Shown here piece by piece: positions 49,921 to 58,551 of a stretch of DNA of 64,000 nt; positions within the stretch are counted from its first letter, which is position 1, and every line of letters begins with the position of its first letter. Origin of the DNA: Pseudofulvimonas gallinarii (GTDB lineage Bacteria > Pseudomonadota > Gammaproteobacteria > Xanthomonadales > UBA2363); contig NZ_SMAF01000010.1 of the NCBI RefSeq assembly GCF_004343305.1, forward strand, positions 1 through 64,000, read 5' to 3'. The notes beneath the pieces were generated by a model. It had not been told where the DNA came from, made no database searches, and saw only the letters and a program-made list of their open reading frames with translations. The position numbers were made by a program, and so were the translations under genes.

Positions 49921-51192
49921 ATGCACGCCAGCCGTATCCGTTCCGCCATCGCCAGCCTGACCGCCAGCGCAGTGCTGACGCTGTCGGCGGCCGCCCCCGC
50001 CCTGGCTGAAAAGCCCGGCACGGTGACCACCATCCGTGGCGCAGGACCCGTCGTCCAGGCCATCAATGGCGCTCCATTGACGATCCGCGTCGGCGACGAG
50101 CACTCCTACCAGATCATCAACGCCGACATCCCGGGCGTTGGGCAGATCTATCCGTCCAGTTCTTCCGGCACCGCCGACATGGGCTGGATGGTGCGTACCG
50201 GCGGCGTCCTGTATGCACCCGCCTACAGCACCCATCCGTCCGGATCGGCGACCGGCAGCCTCGGCGCGTACACGGCCTACAGCGGGCGCACGATCAGCGC
50301 GGTCACCGGCACCGGCACCGCTGCCGATCCCTTCCGCGTCGTGGTGGAAAACCAGCTCGGCACCAGCGGCCTGAGCAGCCGCGAAACCGTCCGGTACGTC
50401 AATGGCGACAACTACTTCAGCAAGTCGTTCACGCTGACCAACAACAGCGCCGCCAGCCAGGATGTGAGCATCTTCCTCGGCGGCGACATCTATCTCGCCG
50501 GTGACGACAGTGGCGTTCCCTACCGCCAGTCTGCTTCCGGCAGCGTCGGCGGCAGCGACTGCGGGACGCCCGCGAGCTACTACATCCTCTATATCCCGCA
50601 GACGCCGGCCAATGCATGGACCGGCTCGGGTTATGGCAACGTCTGGTCGCAGATTGCCGGCGGCACCCTCAGCAATACCCTGTCCACCACCAGCTGCATC
50701 GACAATGGCGCGGCCCTGCAGTGGAACCGGACGATTCCGGCGGGTGGCAGCACCACGGTCGAGGCGCTGACCTCGTTCGGTGACATCCCCAGCATCCTCC
50801 TGTTCGACGTCGTCAGCGTCACCCCGGACAACGGCGCCCAGGGCAGCACGGTGAACGTGACTATTTCGGGCCTGGGCTTCGCGCCGGGCATGCAGCTGAA
50901 CTTCGGCAGCGGCATCACGCTGTCCAACCTGGTCGTCGTCAATGACACCACCGCGACGGCGACGCTGACGATCGCACCTTCGGCCACGGTCGGTCCGCGT
51001 GATGTCGTCGGCACCAACGACACCGCCACCCTGACCGACACGCTGGTGGCCGGTTTCCGCGTCACCAGCTCGGGTGGCCCGCTGCCCGGGGGTCCGGTAC
51101 GACCGGTACCGGCGGTGGATGGGTCCGGACTGGTGTTGCTGGTCGTCGGCATGCTGCTCGTCGGCCTGGTGGCTGCCCGCCGCTACAGCTGA
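49921..51192 (+). CDS. Exported IPT/TIG-domain protein with IPTL-like C-terminal sorting tail
   Basis: A 423-residue exported protein of unknown function. The ATG follows GGAGAG. A signal peptide covers about residues 1-28 (SAVLTLSAAAPALA). Residues ~30-295 form a beta-rich region rich in Ser, Gly and Thr that I do not recognise. An IPT/TIG immunoglobulin-like domain follows at ~297-385 (VVSVTPDNGAQGSTVNVTIS). The last 28 residues start VPAV, followed by a hydrophobic helix (LVLLVVGMLLVGLVAA) and an RR cluster. This matches the three-part design of IPTL-type sorting signals that are cut by exosortase-like enzymes, with VPAV in place of IPTL. It converges with the kinase gene. Confidence 0.82.
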   Translation: MHASRIRSAIASLTASAVLTLSAAAPALAEKPGTVTTIRGAGPVVQAINGAPLTIRVGDEHSYQIINADIPGVGQIYPSSSSGTADMGWMVRTGGVLYAPAYSTHPSGSATGSLGAYTAYSGRTISAVTGTGTAADPFRVVVENQLGTSGLSSRETVRYVNGDNYFSKSFTLTNNSAASQDVSIFLGGDIYLAGDDSGVPYRQSASGSVGGSDCGTPASYYILYIPQTPANAWTGSGYGNVWSQIAGGTLSNTLSTTSCIDNGAALQWNRTIPAGGSTTVEALTSFGDIPSILLFDVVSVTPDNGAQGSTVNVTISGLGFAPGMQLNFGSGITLSNLVVVNDTTATATLTIAPSATVGPRDVVGTNDTATLTDTLVAGFRVTSSGGPLPGGPVRPVPAVDGSGLVLLVVGMLLVGLVAARRYS

Positions 51193-51379
51193 CGCCGCGC
51201 CCCGCCGGGCTTTCGGCGGGACGCTTCGTGATCGCGTGGCGCACACGCGCCGCGCGATCCGACCACGCAGCCGCCGCAGGCTGGCGGAAAACCTGTCAGC
51301 TCCATCGTAAGTGCAACCGACAACCTCCGCAGGCGGGCGGCGGCTCGCACCGAAGGAATCGCCGTCCGGACAGGCCGGC

Positions 51380-54220
51380 TCAATCGAGTTGGCGGCAGTC
51401 GGCCGGCGGTGTGGTCGACATGACCCGCATGGCCGGTTCACCGGTTGTGTCCGCAATGGCCTGCGCATAGACGCTGCACACGCCGGCGAACGCGAACGCT
51501 TCCTCGCGGAAGCGCCGACGCAGCGTGGCAGCCGCATCGGCATCGCCGTCGGCGGCGGCCGCCCGGACCAGGATCAGCCGCGCCATCGACAGTTCGGTGG
51601 GATCGGCGCGCAGGTCCGGATTCGCGTCGACGATGGCGCCGGCAAGCATCCTGGCGCAACGCGGATCGCCCCGTTGCAGGCACAGCTCCGCATGCAGGCG
51701 GTCGGCGCTGCGGACCGCACGTTCCCGGAAGGGATGCGAAGACGGGACGTGCTCCAGGCCTGTACGGGCGGCAGCCAGCCAGCGCCCGGCGTCATCGATG
51801 TCACCGCGCAGCAAGGCCACGTCGGCGAGCAGGACCTGCGTCTGTACGCGTGTCGCACGCGCATCGGGCTGGGGCCGTCCGTCCAGCTCGCCCTCGAGCG
51901 TGCGCGCCACGGCACCGGCCTCGTCAAGCTGGCCGGCGCGGATGAGCCGACGTGCCAGGAAGCGGTCAAGCCCGATGACATCCATGCTATCGGTCGGCGT
52001 GCGACGCGCCACGCGACGGGCCTCCCGCGTCTCCGCGACCGATTCCTGGAAACGGCCACTGCGCTCGAGCGCCTCGGCAAGCTGCGCGCGGACGCTGGCG
52101 ACGGTGCGGAACTCCGGCCCGTACTGGCGTTGCCAGCGTTCGATCAGCCTGCCGTAGTCGGCCAGCACGGCATCGGAATGGCCGAGTACCAGCCGGTGTC
52201 CCGCCAGCAGCGTGTCCAGCAAAAGGTGTTCGCCGAGCAGCCCGGCCGTGGACAGGGTGGCCTGCAGGCGTTGCGACTCCTGGGCCGCGGCGGCGAACTC
52301 ACCCGCCTGGATATGGACGTCGACCAGCGCCGCGCGTGCCTGTGCCTGGTCCTCGATGGTGGTGCCCGCCCGTCCACGACGCGGCCGGCCCAGCGCGATC
52401 GCGCGCTGTGCCAGTTCGCGCGCCTGCGCGGGCGGCAACAGGCCATGGCGGGTTCCGACCCGGACCTTGGTCGTCAGCAGGCGCGACAGCGTCGAGACCT
52501 GCTGCGCGTCTTCGCTGGCGTGCTCGACCAGGGCGATCGCCGAATCCAGGTTTTCGATCGCAGCCGCGTGGCGCCCGGACAGCTCCAGCGCCATCGCCTG
52601 GCCCTCATGCAGGCGCGCCTGCACGATGGGATCGAGATCCTCACCCTGTTCCAGGCCACGCTGCGAGGCATCGACGGCCGAAGGGGTGTCGCGTGCGCCG
52701 GCATAGACGTCGGCGATCATGCCCATCAGCCAGGCGCGGACCTCCGGCGGCAGGTCGCGTTGGCCCATTTCGGTCTTCAGCAGTTCCAGCACGTCGCGAA
52801 CGCTGAGATCCGCACCTTTCTCGCCCGCTGTTGAACGCGCAAGCACATCGGTGACGAAATCGAAGGTGCGGGTGTACAGGTCGCGTTCGTAGCGCGTCTG
52901 CGCAAGCTGCACGCTGCGATAGGCGGTGAAGGCGACGACACCGGCCACGACCAGCGCGGATACCGCCAATGCGACCCGGTGCCGGCGCAGGAACCGGCCG
53001 AGGCGATAACGCCAGCGACCGGTATGGGCATGGACAGGACGGTGGTCCCGCCAGCGCCCGAGGTCGTCGTCGAGCGCATCGACGTTGAGGTAGCGCTGAT
53101 CGGGTTCGCGCTTCAGGCAGGCGTGGACGATGGCGCCCAGCCCGCCGGCGAGTTCCCGGCGGATGGCGGCGCGCGTGTTGCCGATCCCTTCCAGCGCGGC
53201 CGTGGGCGCGCGCGCGACCGCCTGCCATACCGGTTCGACCTCCTCGCCCTGTCCGCCGATGCGATGGCGCAGCAAGGTTGTTCCGCTGGCGTCCTCGGCG
53301 AAGGGGCCGACACCGGCAAGCAGCCGATACAGCAGCACGCCCAGCGTATAGATGTCCGTGGCCGGCCCCGCCTGCTCGCCGAGCAGCTGTTCGGGCGCGG
53401 CATAGGCGGGCGTCAGCGTCAGGTCGATGGTCTGGCCGGGCGTGGCATCACCCTCCGGATCGAAGAGCTTGGCGACACCGAAGTCGAGAAGCTTCACGCG
53501 TCCCTCGCCGGTGACGAGGATGTTCGACGGTTTCAGGTCACGATGAACGACGAGCCGCGAGTGCGCGTAACGGACCGCGTCCAGCACCTGGCCGAACAGC
53601 TCGACGCGGCCGCGCAGCGACAGGCGCTGTTCGTCGCACCAGCGGTCGATGGGGACGCCGTCGACCAGTTCCATCGCATACCAGGGTTCGCCCTGGCCGC
53701 TGACGCCGCCATCGATCAGGCTGGCAATGTTGTCGTGGCGAAGCCCGGCAAGGATGCCGCGCTCGCGCAGGAAGCGTCGTTGCGCGCCTACGCCGGCGAC
53801 CGCGGAGGCGACGATCTTGAGCGCGCAGTGCTGTTCGAACTGGCCATCGGCGCGCTCGGCGCGGAAGACCAGGCCCATGCCGCCCTGCCCGATCAGTTCG
53901 ATCAGCCGCCAGGCGCCGAACTGCCGGCCGATGAAGGCTGCGGCATCGACCGGCTCCTCGACCAGGTCGTCCGTCCACCGGGGCCGGGCGTCCAGGCGAT
54001 CGTCATCGCTGGCATCGGCCTCCAGCAGTTGCCGTACGACTTCCGCCAACTGCGGATCGCGCCGGCGGATCTCCGCCATGCGGCCGTTCCGGTGCGCGGG
54101 CGCAAGATCCAGCAATTCGTCGAGCAGTGCCAGACCTTCGGCCCAGCGCCTGCCGTCGGCATCGGTGTTCCCGGTCGGTACGCTGCACACCGTCTCAGCC
54201 GTTTCCGTGCTCCGCGCCAT
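51380..54220 (-). CDS. Membrane Ser/Thr protein kinase with extracytoplasmic TPR-like region
   Basis: A 946-residue (about) receptor-like kinase. The cytoplasmic kinase domain, about residues 80-370, has the Gly loop IGQGGMGLVFRAE, the VAIK-type lysine (CALKIV), the catalytic VVHRDLKPSNILV and LLDFGVAK. One transmembrane helix follows (VALAVSALVVAGVVAFTAY, about 420-440), then about 500 helical, Ala/Leu/Arg-rich residues that look like TPR repeats outside the membrane. Its start lies within the end of the sigma-factor gene, so the two are one operon. The exact ATG is uncertain (54220 or 54226). It probably phosphorylates the adjacent sigma factor, as in PknS-EcfP of Xanthomonas. Confidence 0.9.
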   Translation of the reverse strand: MARSTETAETVCSVPTGNTDADGRRWAEGLALLDELLDLAPAHRNGRMAEIRRRDPQLAEVVRQLLEADASDDDRLDARPRWTDDLVEEPVDAAAFIGRQFGAWRLIELIGQGGMGLVFRAERADGQFEQHCALKIVASAVAGVGAQRRFLRERGILAGLRHDNIASLIDGGVSGQGEPWYAMELVDGVPIDRWCDEQRLSLRGRVELFGQVLDAVRYAHSRLVVHRDLKPSNILVTGEGRVKLLDFGVAKLFDPEGDATPGQTIDLTLTPAYAAPEQLLGEQAGPATDIYTLGVLLYRLLAGVGPFAEDASGTTLLRHRIGGQGEEVEPVWQAVARAPTAALEGIGNTRAAIRRELAGGLGAIVHACLKREPDQRYLNVDALDDDLGRWRDHRPVHAHTGRWRYRLGRFLRRHRVALAVSALVVAGVVAFTAYRSVQLAQTRYERDLYTRTFDFVTDVLARSTAGEKGADLSVRDVLELLKTEMGQRDLPPEVRAWLMGMIADVYAGARDTPSAVDASQRGLEQGEDLDPIVQARLHEGQAMALELSGRHAAAIENLDSAIALVEHASEDAQQVSTLSRLLTTKVRVGTRHGLLPPAQARELAQRAIALGRPRRGRAGTTIEDQAQARAALVDVHIQAGEFAAAAQESQRLQATLSTAGLLGEHLLLDTLLAGHRLVLGHSDAVLADYGRLIERWQRQYGPEFRTVASVRAQLAEALERSGRFQESVAETREARRVARRTPTDSMDVIGLDRFLARRLIRAGQLDEAGAVARTLEGELDGRPQPDARATRVQTQVLLADVALLRGDIDDAGRWLAAARTGLEHVPSSHPFRERAVRSADRLHAELCLQRGDPRCARMLAGAIVDANPDLRADPTELSMARLILVRAAAADGDADAAATLRRRFREEAFAFAGVCSVYAQAIADTTGEPAMRVMSTTPPADCRQLD

Positions 54221-54818
54221 CGGCATCCGCGCCAGAGGCGTCGGCGCCGGACAGCGCCACCAGCAGGAACGCGCGTGCCTTTCGCCATTCGCGCTGCACG
54301 GTGCGATCGGTGACCCCCAGCGCCTCGGCGATTTCCATTTCGCTGTAGCCGCCGAAATAGCGCCATTCGACGATGCGCGCCATGCGCTGGTCCACCGCCT
54401 CAAGCTCGGCCAGCACGCGATCCAGCTCGATGGCATCCATGGCGTTCTCGCCAAAGCCGACCAGATCCTCGGAAAGGGTCACGGCCGCCTCGCCACCGCC
54501 GCGCTTGATCGCCACCATGCTGCGATACTTTTCCACAAGCACCTGGCGCATGGCGCGCGAAGTCAGGCCGATGAGGTGGGGGCGGTCCTTCGGGCGGAAG
54601 CCGGCGTCCGTCGCTACGCGCAGGAAGGTCTCGTTGATCAGCGAGATCGTGCTCATGGCGACGCGGTCATTGCGCAGGTAGCGGCGCGCGCAGCGGCGCA
54701 GGTCGTCATAGACGGTGCTGTAGGCCGCGCCCAGTGCCTCGGCGTCGCCATCCTGTGCCCGCCGGAGCTGCTGGGTCACGACACCGAGATTGAGGCCCGG
54801 CTCGATGGTTTCATCCAT
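54195..54818 (-). CDS. ECF-type sigma factor (TIGR02999/ECF43-like)
   Basis: A 207-residue RNA polymerase sigma factor. Region 2 lies at about residues 20-90, and region 4 at about 130-190 with the helix-turn-helix YSEMEIAEALGVTDRTVQREW. Where ordinary ECF factors have an acidic DAED-like motif in region 2.2, this one has Ser56-Thr57-Ile58-Ser59 before LINETFLRV. Loss of the acidic motif is the mark of ECF43-type factors, which become active when a partner kinase phosphorylates this region. The kinase gene overlaps its 3' end. The ORF is open 64 codons further up, but MDETIEPGLNLGVV with GAAGGGCGGGA before it is the better start. Confidence 0.88.
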   Translation of the reverse strand: MDETIEPGLNLGVVTQQLRRAQDGDAEALGAAYSTVYDDLRRCARRYLRNDRVAMSTISLINETFLRVATDAGFRPKDRPHLIGLTSRAMRQVLVEKYRSMVAIKRGGGEAAVTLSEDLVGFGENAMDAIELDRVLAELEAVDQRMARIVEWRYFGGYSEMEIAEALGVTDRTVQREWRKARAFLLVALSGADASGADADGAEHGNG

Positions 54819-55068
54819 TCCCGCCCTTCCACGGAACGCCACGCCGCCCGCGCCACTGCTGCGTTGCGGCGACACCCGCATACTGAAGGATGGCCGGCGA
54901 CCGGACAAGACCGGCGCCTGGGCCGGCCCGGAAAGCCGATTCGTGGCAATCTTGGCAAAAATCGGGTCAGCCGCCGGCCGGATGTCGGGTTCCGCCGTCT
55001 TCCGTCGCATTGCTTCATGGGGTCATTCCGCCCGTCGGCCCGCTACCTGCCCGCCAAGGAGTCAAGCC

Positions 55069-57837
55069 ATGCGCCGCGCCCATCCTCTTGTCACCGCGTC
55101 CGTCACCGCGCTGTCGCTGGCCGCCGCCTGTGCCGCCGCAGCCGTGAACCCGCCCGCGGCCGATGACGCCTGGGCGCGGGTCGAAATGGATCGCGACACG
55201 CTCACCGCATGGCTGGGGCCGGTTGCCGGCGTCGACTACGGCGCCTTCCAGTGGATCCCGGCGCATCTTCTCGCCACCCGGGCGCCGGTCGATCCGGCGC
55301 GGGTCACGGTCATCGAAGCGCCCTTCCGGATCACGCTGGGTGGCGAGTCGTTCGATCCCGCCGACCGCCCCCTGACCTTCGCCGGTCGCGAATCGACGGC
55401 GGCAACCGGACCGGGCTGGTGGCTGGTGCAGTTCGTCGGCCCGACGCGACGCGACTGGCTGGGCGACCTCACGGCGCGCGGGCTCAAGCCGGTCCAGTAC
55501 ATCCACCCGTTCACCTACGTCACATGGGGCGAGGCGGCGACGGTTGCATCGCTGCAGGAGGCCGGCCTGCCGCAGGTGCGCGCGGTGTCCGAATTCCGCC
55601 CCGACTACAAGTTCCGCCCGGACGAAGGGTTCCCGCCTGCCGTCGGCCACCAGCGCGAAATGATGGCGCTCGTCGCCAACGAGTATGTGCCGACGCTCCA
55701 GGGACGCATGGGGGCCGTCGGCGCGGCCATCCGTGCGATCACCGCGGTCAACAGCCTGCTCAGCGTCATCTATCTCTCCGCCACCGGCATCCGCGGCGGC
55801 GAGATCGCCGAATTTCCCGAAGTGTACGCCTTGCAGGATGTCCCCATGGATGGCGGCGTCCGCGGCGAGATCCAGAACCAGGTCAATGCCGGACAGCTCG
55901 ATGCCTCGGGCCGGGCACACACCGGTTACCTGGCATGGCTGGACGGCACCGGCCATGACGGCAGCACGGTCACCGTCAGCGTCGTCGACGAGTCCGGCTT
56001 CCGCGCCAGCCATCTCGACCTGGCCGACAACGTCTCGGGCTGCGTACCGCTGCCCGGACCGCTGAGCAGCTGCAGCGGCAACGCCTACAGCGACCATGCC
56101 ACGCATGTCGCCGGCGCCATTGCCGGTACCGGCGCCAGCGGCATCGTTGATGGAGAGGGATTCCTCCGCGGCATCGGCGTCGCGCCCGGTGCGCGCATCG
56201 TCGCGCAGGACTTCGTGCCGCTGCTGTCCTACGAGGAGGGTGGCATGGTTCCGGACGGCATGTCGGTGATCTTCACCGAAGCCGTCCGCAGCGGCGCCCT
56301 CATCAGCAACCACTCGTGGGGACCTTCATCGACCGCGCGCGGCTATGACATCCCGACCCTGCAGGTCGATATCGGCACCCGCGATGCGGATCCGGCCACG
56401 ACCAAGAACGAGCCGCTCCTTGCGGTGTGGGCGATCATGAATGGCCAGGGCGACCGCATGACCGGGCCCTGCGCACCGGCTTCGCTGGGATCGCCGGACG
56501 AAGCCAAGAACATCCTCGCCGTCGGCGCGACCTACCTGCTCGACGGTGCCGGCCAGCGTGCCGGTGAATTCGATCGCCTCGCCCACGTTTCCGCACACGG
56601 CAATGCCTGCGACGGCCGCCGCGTGCCGCACCTGGTCGCGCCGGGCTGCACGACCGACAACGCCAGCGCCGCCGGCGATCGTTCGCATTCGCGCGCCAGC
56701 AGTTTCTGCGGCACCTCGATGGCCGCGCCCAATGTCAGCGGCGCCGCCGCCCTGTTCTCGGCGCAGCATTACGCCCGGACCCGCATGCCGCCCAGTCCGG
56801 CACTGGTCAAGGCGGCGCTGACCGCCGTCGCGCACGACCTTGCCGGCCAGCGCAATGCGAACACGCAAGGCGAGGTGGTGATGGGACACCGCCCCGACCG
56901 TTTCCAGGGCTTCGGGCGACTGGACCTCGATGCCGCCGTGAATCCCGCCGCCGAGGTCATCCACGTCGACCAGACGCACGTGTTCCACGAGTCCGGAGAG
57001 GAGTGGCTGCTGCAGGTCGAGGCCGATGATCCCGACCTGCCGGTGCAGGTCATGCTCGCGTGGACCGATGCGCCCGGCCATGGCCTGGGTGGCGCGACCG
57101 CCGCATGGGTGAACGACCTCGACCTGCGTGTCCGCGCTGGCGCGCACGCCTTCCGCGGCAATGCGGTCGGCGCCGATGGCTGGTCCAGCGCTGGCGGCGT
57201 GCCGGACGGTGCGAACAACCTCGAGGGCGTCTTCCTGTCGCCGGCGCAGCACGGCGGCGATGTCCTCGAGATCGCCGTCCTGGCCACGAACATCGCCGGC
57301 GATGCGCTGGCCCCGCGCAATCCGCAGTTGGCCGGTCCGCGACAGGACTTCGCGCTGGCCTGCTACAACTGCACGACGCGGATCGACGCGAAATCGACAG
57401 CCGTCGATCTGGCGCTCCAGGCGCCATCGACCACGCCGGTCGTCACGCCGGGCGGCACGGTTGCGCTGCCCTTCTCCATCGTGCAGCCCGGACCGGGCAA
57501 AACGCAGAAACTGCGCGTGGACCTGGAACTGCCGGAAGGCCTCTGGCATGTCCGCCGCTCCGACAATGGCGCCTGGGAATGCGTCGGTGGCGGCCGCCAC
57601 GTCCGCTGCACGACGGCCGCCGATGCGATGCCGGGCACCGTGACCGCGGGCGACGTCCTCGTGCGTGCACACGCGGACCTGCAGCCGGGGCGCCTGCTTT
57701 CCGGCGTCGCGCGCGTCCGAGCGCGCGACAACAGCGATCCGGCCGGCAGCAACAATGCAGTCACGATCGCGGTGCAGGTGATGCCCCTGCAGGACCTGTT
57801 GCTCGTCGATGGATTCGAAGGCGGCGGACCGCACTGA
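55069..57837 (+). CDS. Secreted subtilisin-like serine peptidase (S8), paralogue of the one at the left edge
   Basis: A 922-residue exported peptidase; AAGGAG lies eight bases before the ATG and a signal peptide covers about residues 1-25. A propeptide-like domain (WWLVQFVGPTRRDWLGDL) resembles that of the peptidase at 1-2793. Catalytic residues: Asp307 in the unusual VVDESG (an extra residue compared with the common DTG/DSG), His343 in DHATHVAG and Ser550 in FCGTSMAAP. A CYNC-containing beta domain follows, then a conserved-repeat-like domain with two cysteines. The protein ends LLLVDGFEGGGPH, a short motif also seen inside the third S8 peptidase. It is divergent from the sigma-kinase operon, which may regulate it. 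Confidence 0.92.
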   Translation: MRRAHPLVTASVTALSLAAACAAAAVNPPAADDAWARVEMDRDTLTAWLGPVAGVDYGAFQWIPAHLLATRAPVDPARVTVIEAPFRITLGGESFDPADRPLTFAGRESTAATGPGWWLVQFVGPTRRDWLGDLTARGLKPVQYIHPFTYVTWGEAATVASLQEAGLPQVRAVSEFRPDYKFRPDEGFPPAVGHQREMMALVANEYVPTLQGRMGAVGAAIRAITAVNSLLSVIYLSATGIRGGEIAEFPEVYALQDVPMDGGVRGEIQNQVNAGQLDASGRAHTGYLAWLDGTGHDGSTVTVSVVDESGFRASHLDLADNVSGCVPLPGPLSSCSGNAYSDHATHVAGAIAGTGASGIVDGEGFLRGIGVAPGARIVAQDFVPLLSYEEGGMVPDGMSVIFTEAVRSGALISNHSWGPSSTARGYDIPTLQVDIGTRDADPATTKNEPLLAVWAIMNGQGDRMTGPCAPASLGSPDEAKNILAVGATYLLDGAGQRAGEFDRLAHVSAHGNACDGRRVPHLVAPGCTTDNASAAGDRSHSRASSFCGTSMAAPNVSGAAALFSAQHYARTRMPPSPALVKAALTAVAHDLAGQRNANTQGEVVMGHRPDRFQGFGRLDLDAAVNPAAEVIHVDQTHVFHESGEEWLLQVEADDPDLPVQVMLAWTDAPGHGLGGATAAWVNDLDLRVRAGAHAFRGNAVGADGWSSAGGVPDGANNLEGVFLSPAQHGGDVLEIAVLATNIAGDALAPRNPQLAGPRQDFALACYNCTTRIDAKSTAVDLALQAPSTTPVVTPGGTVALPFSIVQPGPGKTQKLRVDLELPEGLWHVRRSDNGAWECVGGGRHVRCTTAADAMPGTVTAGDVLVRAHADLQPGRLLSGVARVRARDNSDPAGSNNAVTIAVQVMPLQDLLLVDGFEGGGPH

Positions 57838-57843
57838 GCCGCG

Positions 57844-57880
57844 AACGCGCGGGGACGGCGCGGTGTCCGCCCCCGCGTTG
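57844..57880 (+). terminator. GC-rich hairpin right after the S8 peptidase gene
   Basis: AACGCGCGGGG and CCCCGCGTT-like arms fold over the first 40 bases beyond the stop. There is no T-run, so termination strength is doubtful. Confidence 0.35.
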
Positions 57881-58112
57881 TGACGGCCAAGCCCGCCCAT
57901 CGCGTCTATCGCGCCGATCCCCCTGTCCCGGCATTCCGGCATGGCAACCAGCGCAGCACCGTCGTTGCATGGGCGGCCCGATGTCGGGTCGGCAGCGCCC
58001 TTCGCGCATCCATGCAGTGAGGAGTGCGTCGATACCTCTCCGACGCACCATGCCATGCGGCGTGGTCCTCCGCAGACCGGATACCCGCTTTGCGCTTTCT
58101 TGCTTCCAGGCA

Positions 58113-58149
58113 GGCCGCGCGGCGTCCAGAACGCCGGCGGCCTCTTTTT
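58113..58149 (+). terminator. Rho-independent terminator, first of three
   Basis: Stem GGCCGCGCGGCGT / ACGCCGGCGGCC (one bulge) with loop CCAGA, followed by TCTTTTT. It lies 276 bases beyond the preceding gene's stop. Confidence 0.65.
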
Positions 58150-58170
58150 CGGGACGCGGCGGAACGCTGC

Positions 58171-58203
58171 CGGAAAACCCCTGCCGTGTTTTCCGTGCTT
58201 TTT
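58171..58203 (+). terminator. Rho-independent terminator, second of three
   Basis: Eight-base perfect stem CGGAAAAC / GTTTTCCG with a nine-base loop, followed by TGCTTTTT. Confidence 0.6.
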
Positions 58204-58314
58204 GCGCCTGCTGTCGTGAGGCCGGGCGCAACCCGCTTTCACGGCGTCATGGATGACACGTGAGCCTCCGCGAAACCCTCGTTCGCGACTGGAAGTGTCT
58301 AGACGACATGACCG

Positions 58315-58352
58315 GCCCGCCTGGTCTCTCCCACCCGGCGGGCTTTCTTTTT
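58315..58352 (+). terminator. Rho-independent terminator, third of three
   Basis: Stem GCCCGCC / GGCGGGC with a fifteen-base loop, followed by TTTCTTTTT. Confidence 0.65.
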
Positions 58353-58497
58353 GGCACCCCGCTCGTCGGCCGCCACCGTCAGCGCCCCGCCGTTTGCGCG
58401 GCACAAATGGCCGTCCGGCACCTGCAACCGCCCCTCCTACATCCGTCTAGCGCAGCCGCGACCCGACGCCTGTCCCGTCATCTCCGGACGGGTGCGC

Positions 58498-58527
58498 AAA
58501 AAGAAGGCCTCCGCATCGGAGGCCTTC
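58498..58527 (-). terminator. Rho-independent terminator of the third S8 peptidase gene
   Basis: On the minus strand a ten-base perfect stem GAAGGCCTCC / GGAGGCCTTC with a five-base loop is followed by TTTTT, 25 bases past the stop codon. Confidence 0.85.
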
Positions 58528-58551
58528 CCGGTGATGCCCGTTGCTCAGGAG

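Larger units (their letters stand above)
57838..58551 (+). ncRNA. Gene-free, hairpin- and terminator-rich region; possible small RNA(s)
   Basis: 715 bases between two S8 peptidase genes on opposite strands. Plus-strand hairpins include GTGCGTCG / CGACGCAC (58024-58048), TTGCGCC / GGCGCAA (58202-58231) and CGCGAA / TTCGCG (58270-58288), with three T-run terminators at 58113-58149, 58171-58203 and 58315-58352. Three plus-strand terminators for one upstream gene is excessive, so one or more short RNAs could be made here. No promoter was identified, and no known RNA family was recognised. Confidence 0.35.

Noticed and set aside
54819-55010. 64-codon N-terminal extension of the sigma factor
   Set aside because: Not like any sigma region; the ATG at 54818 has a better ribosome site and gives the normal family N-terminus.
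58204-58352. Known riboswitch (e.g. cyclic di-GMP or glycine type)
   Set aside because: Hairpins are present but none of the conserved core sequences of those families could be matched.
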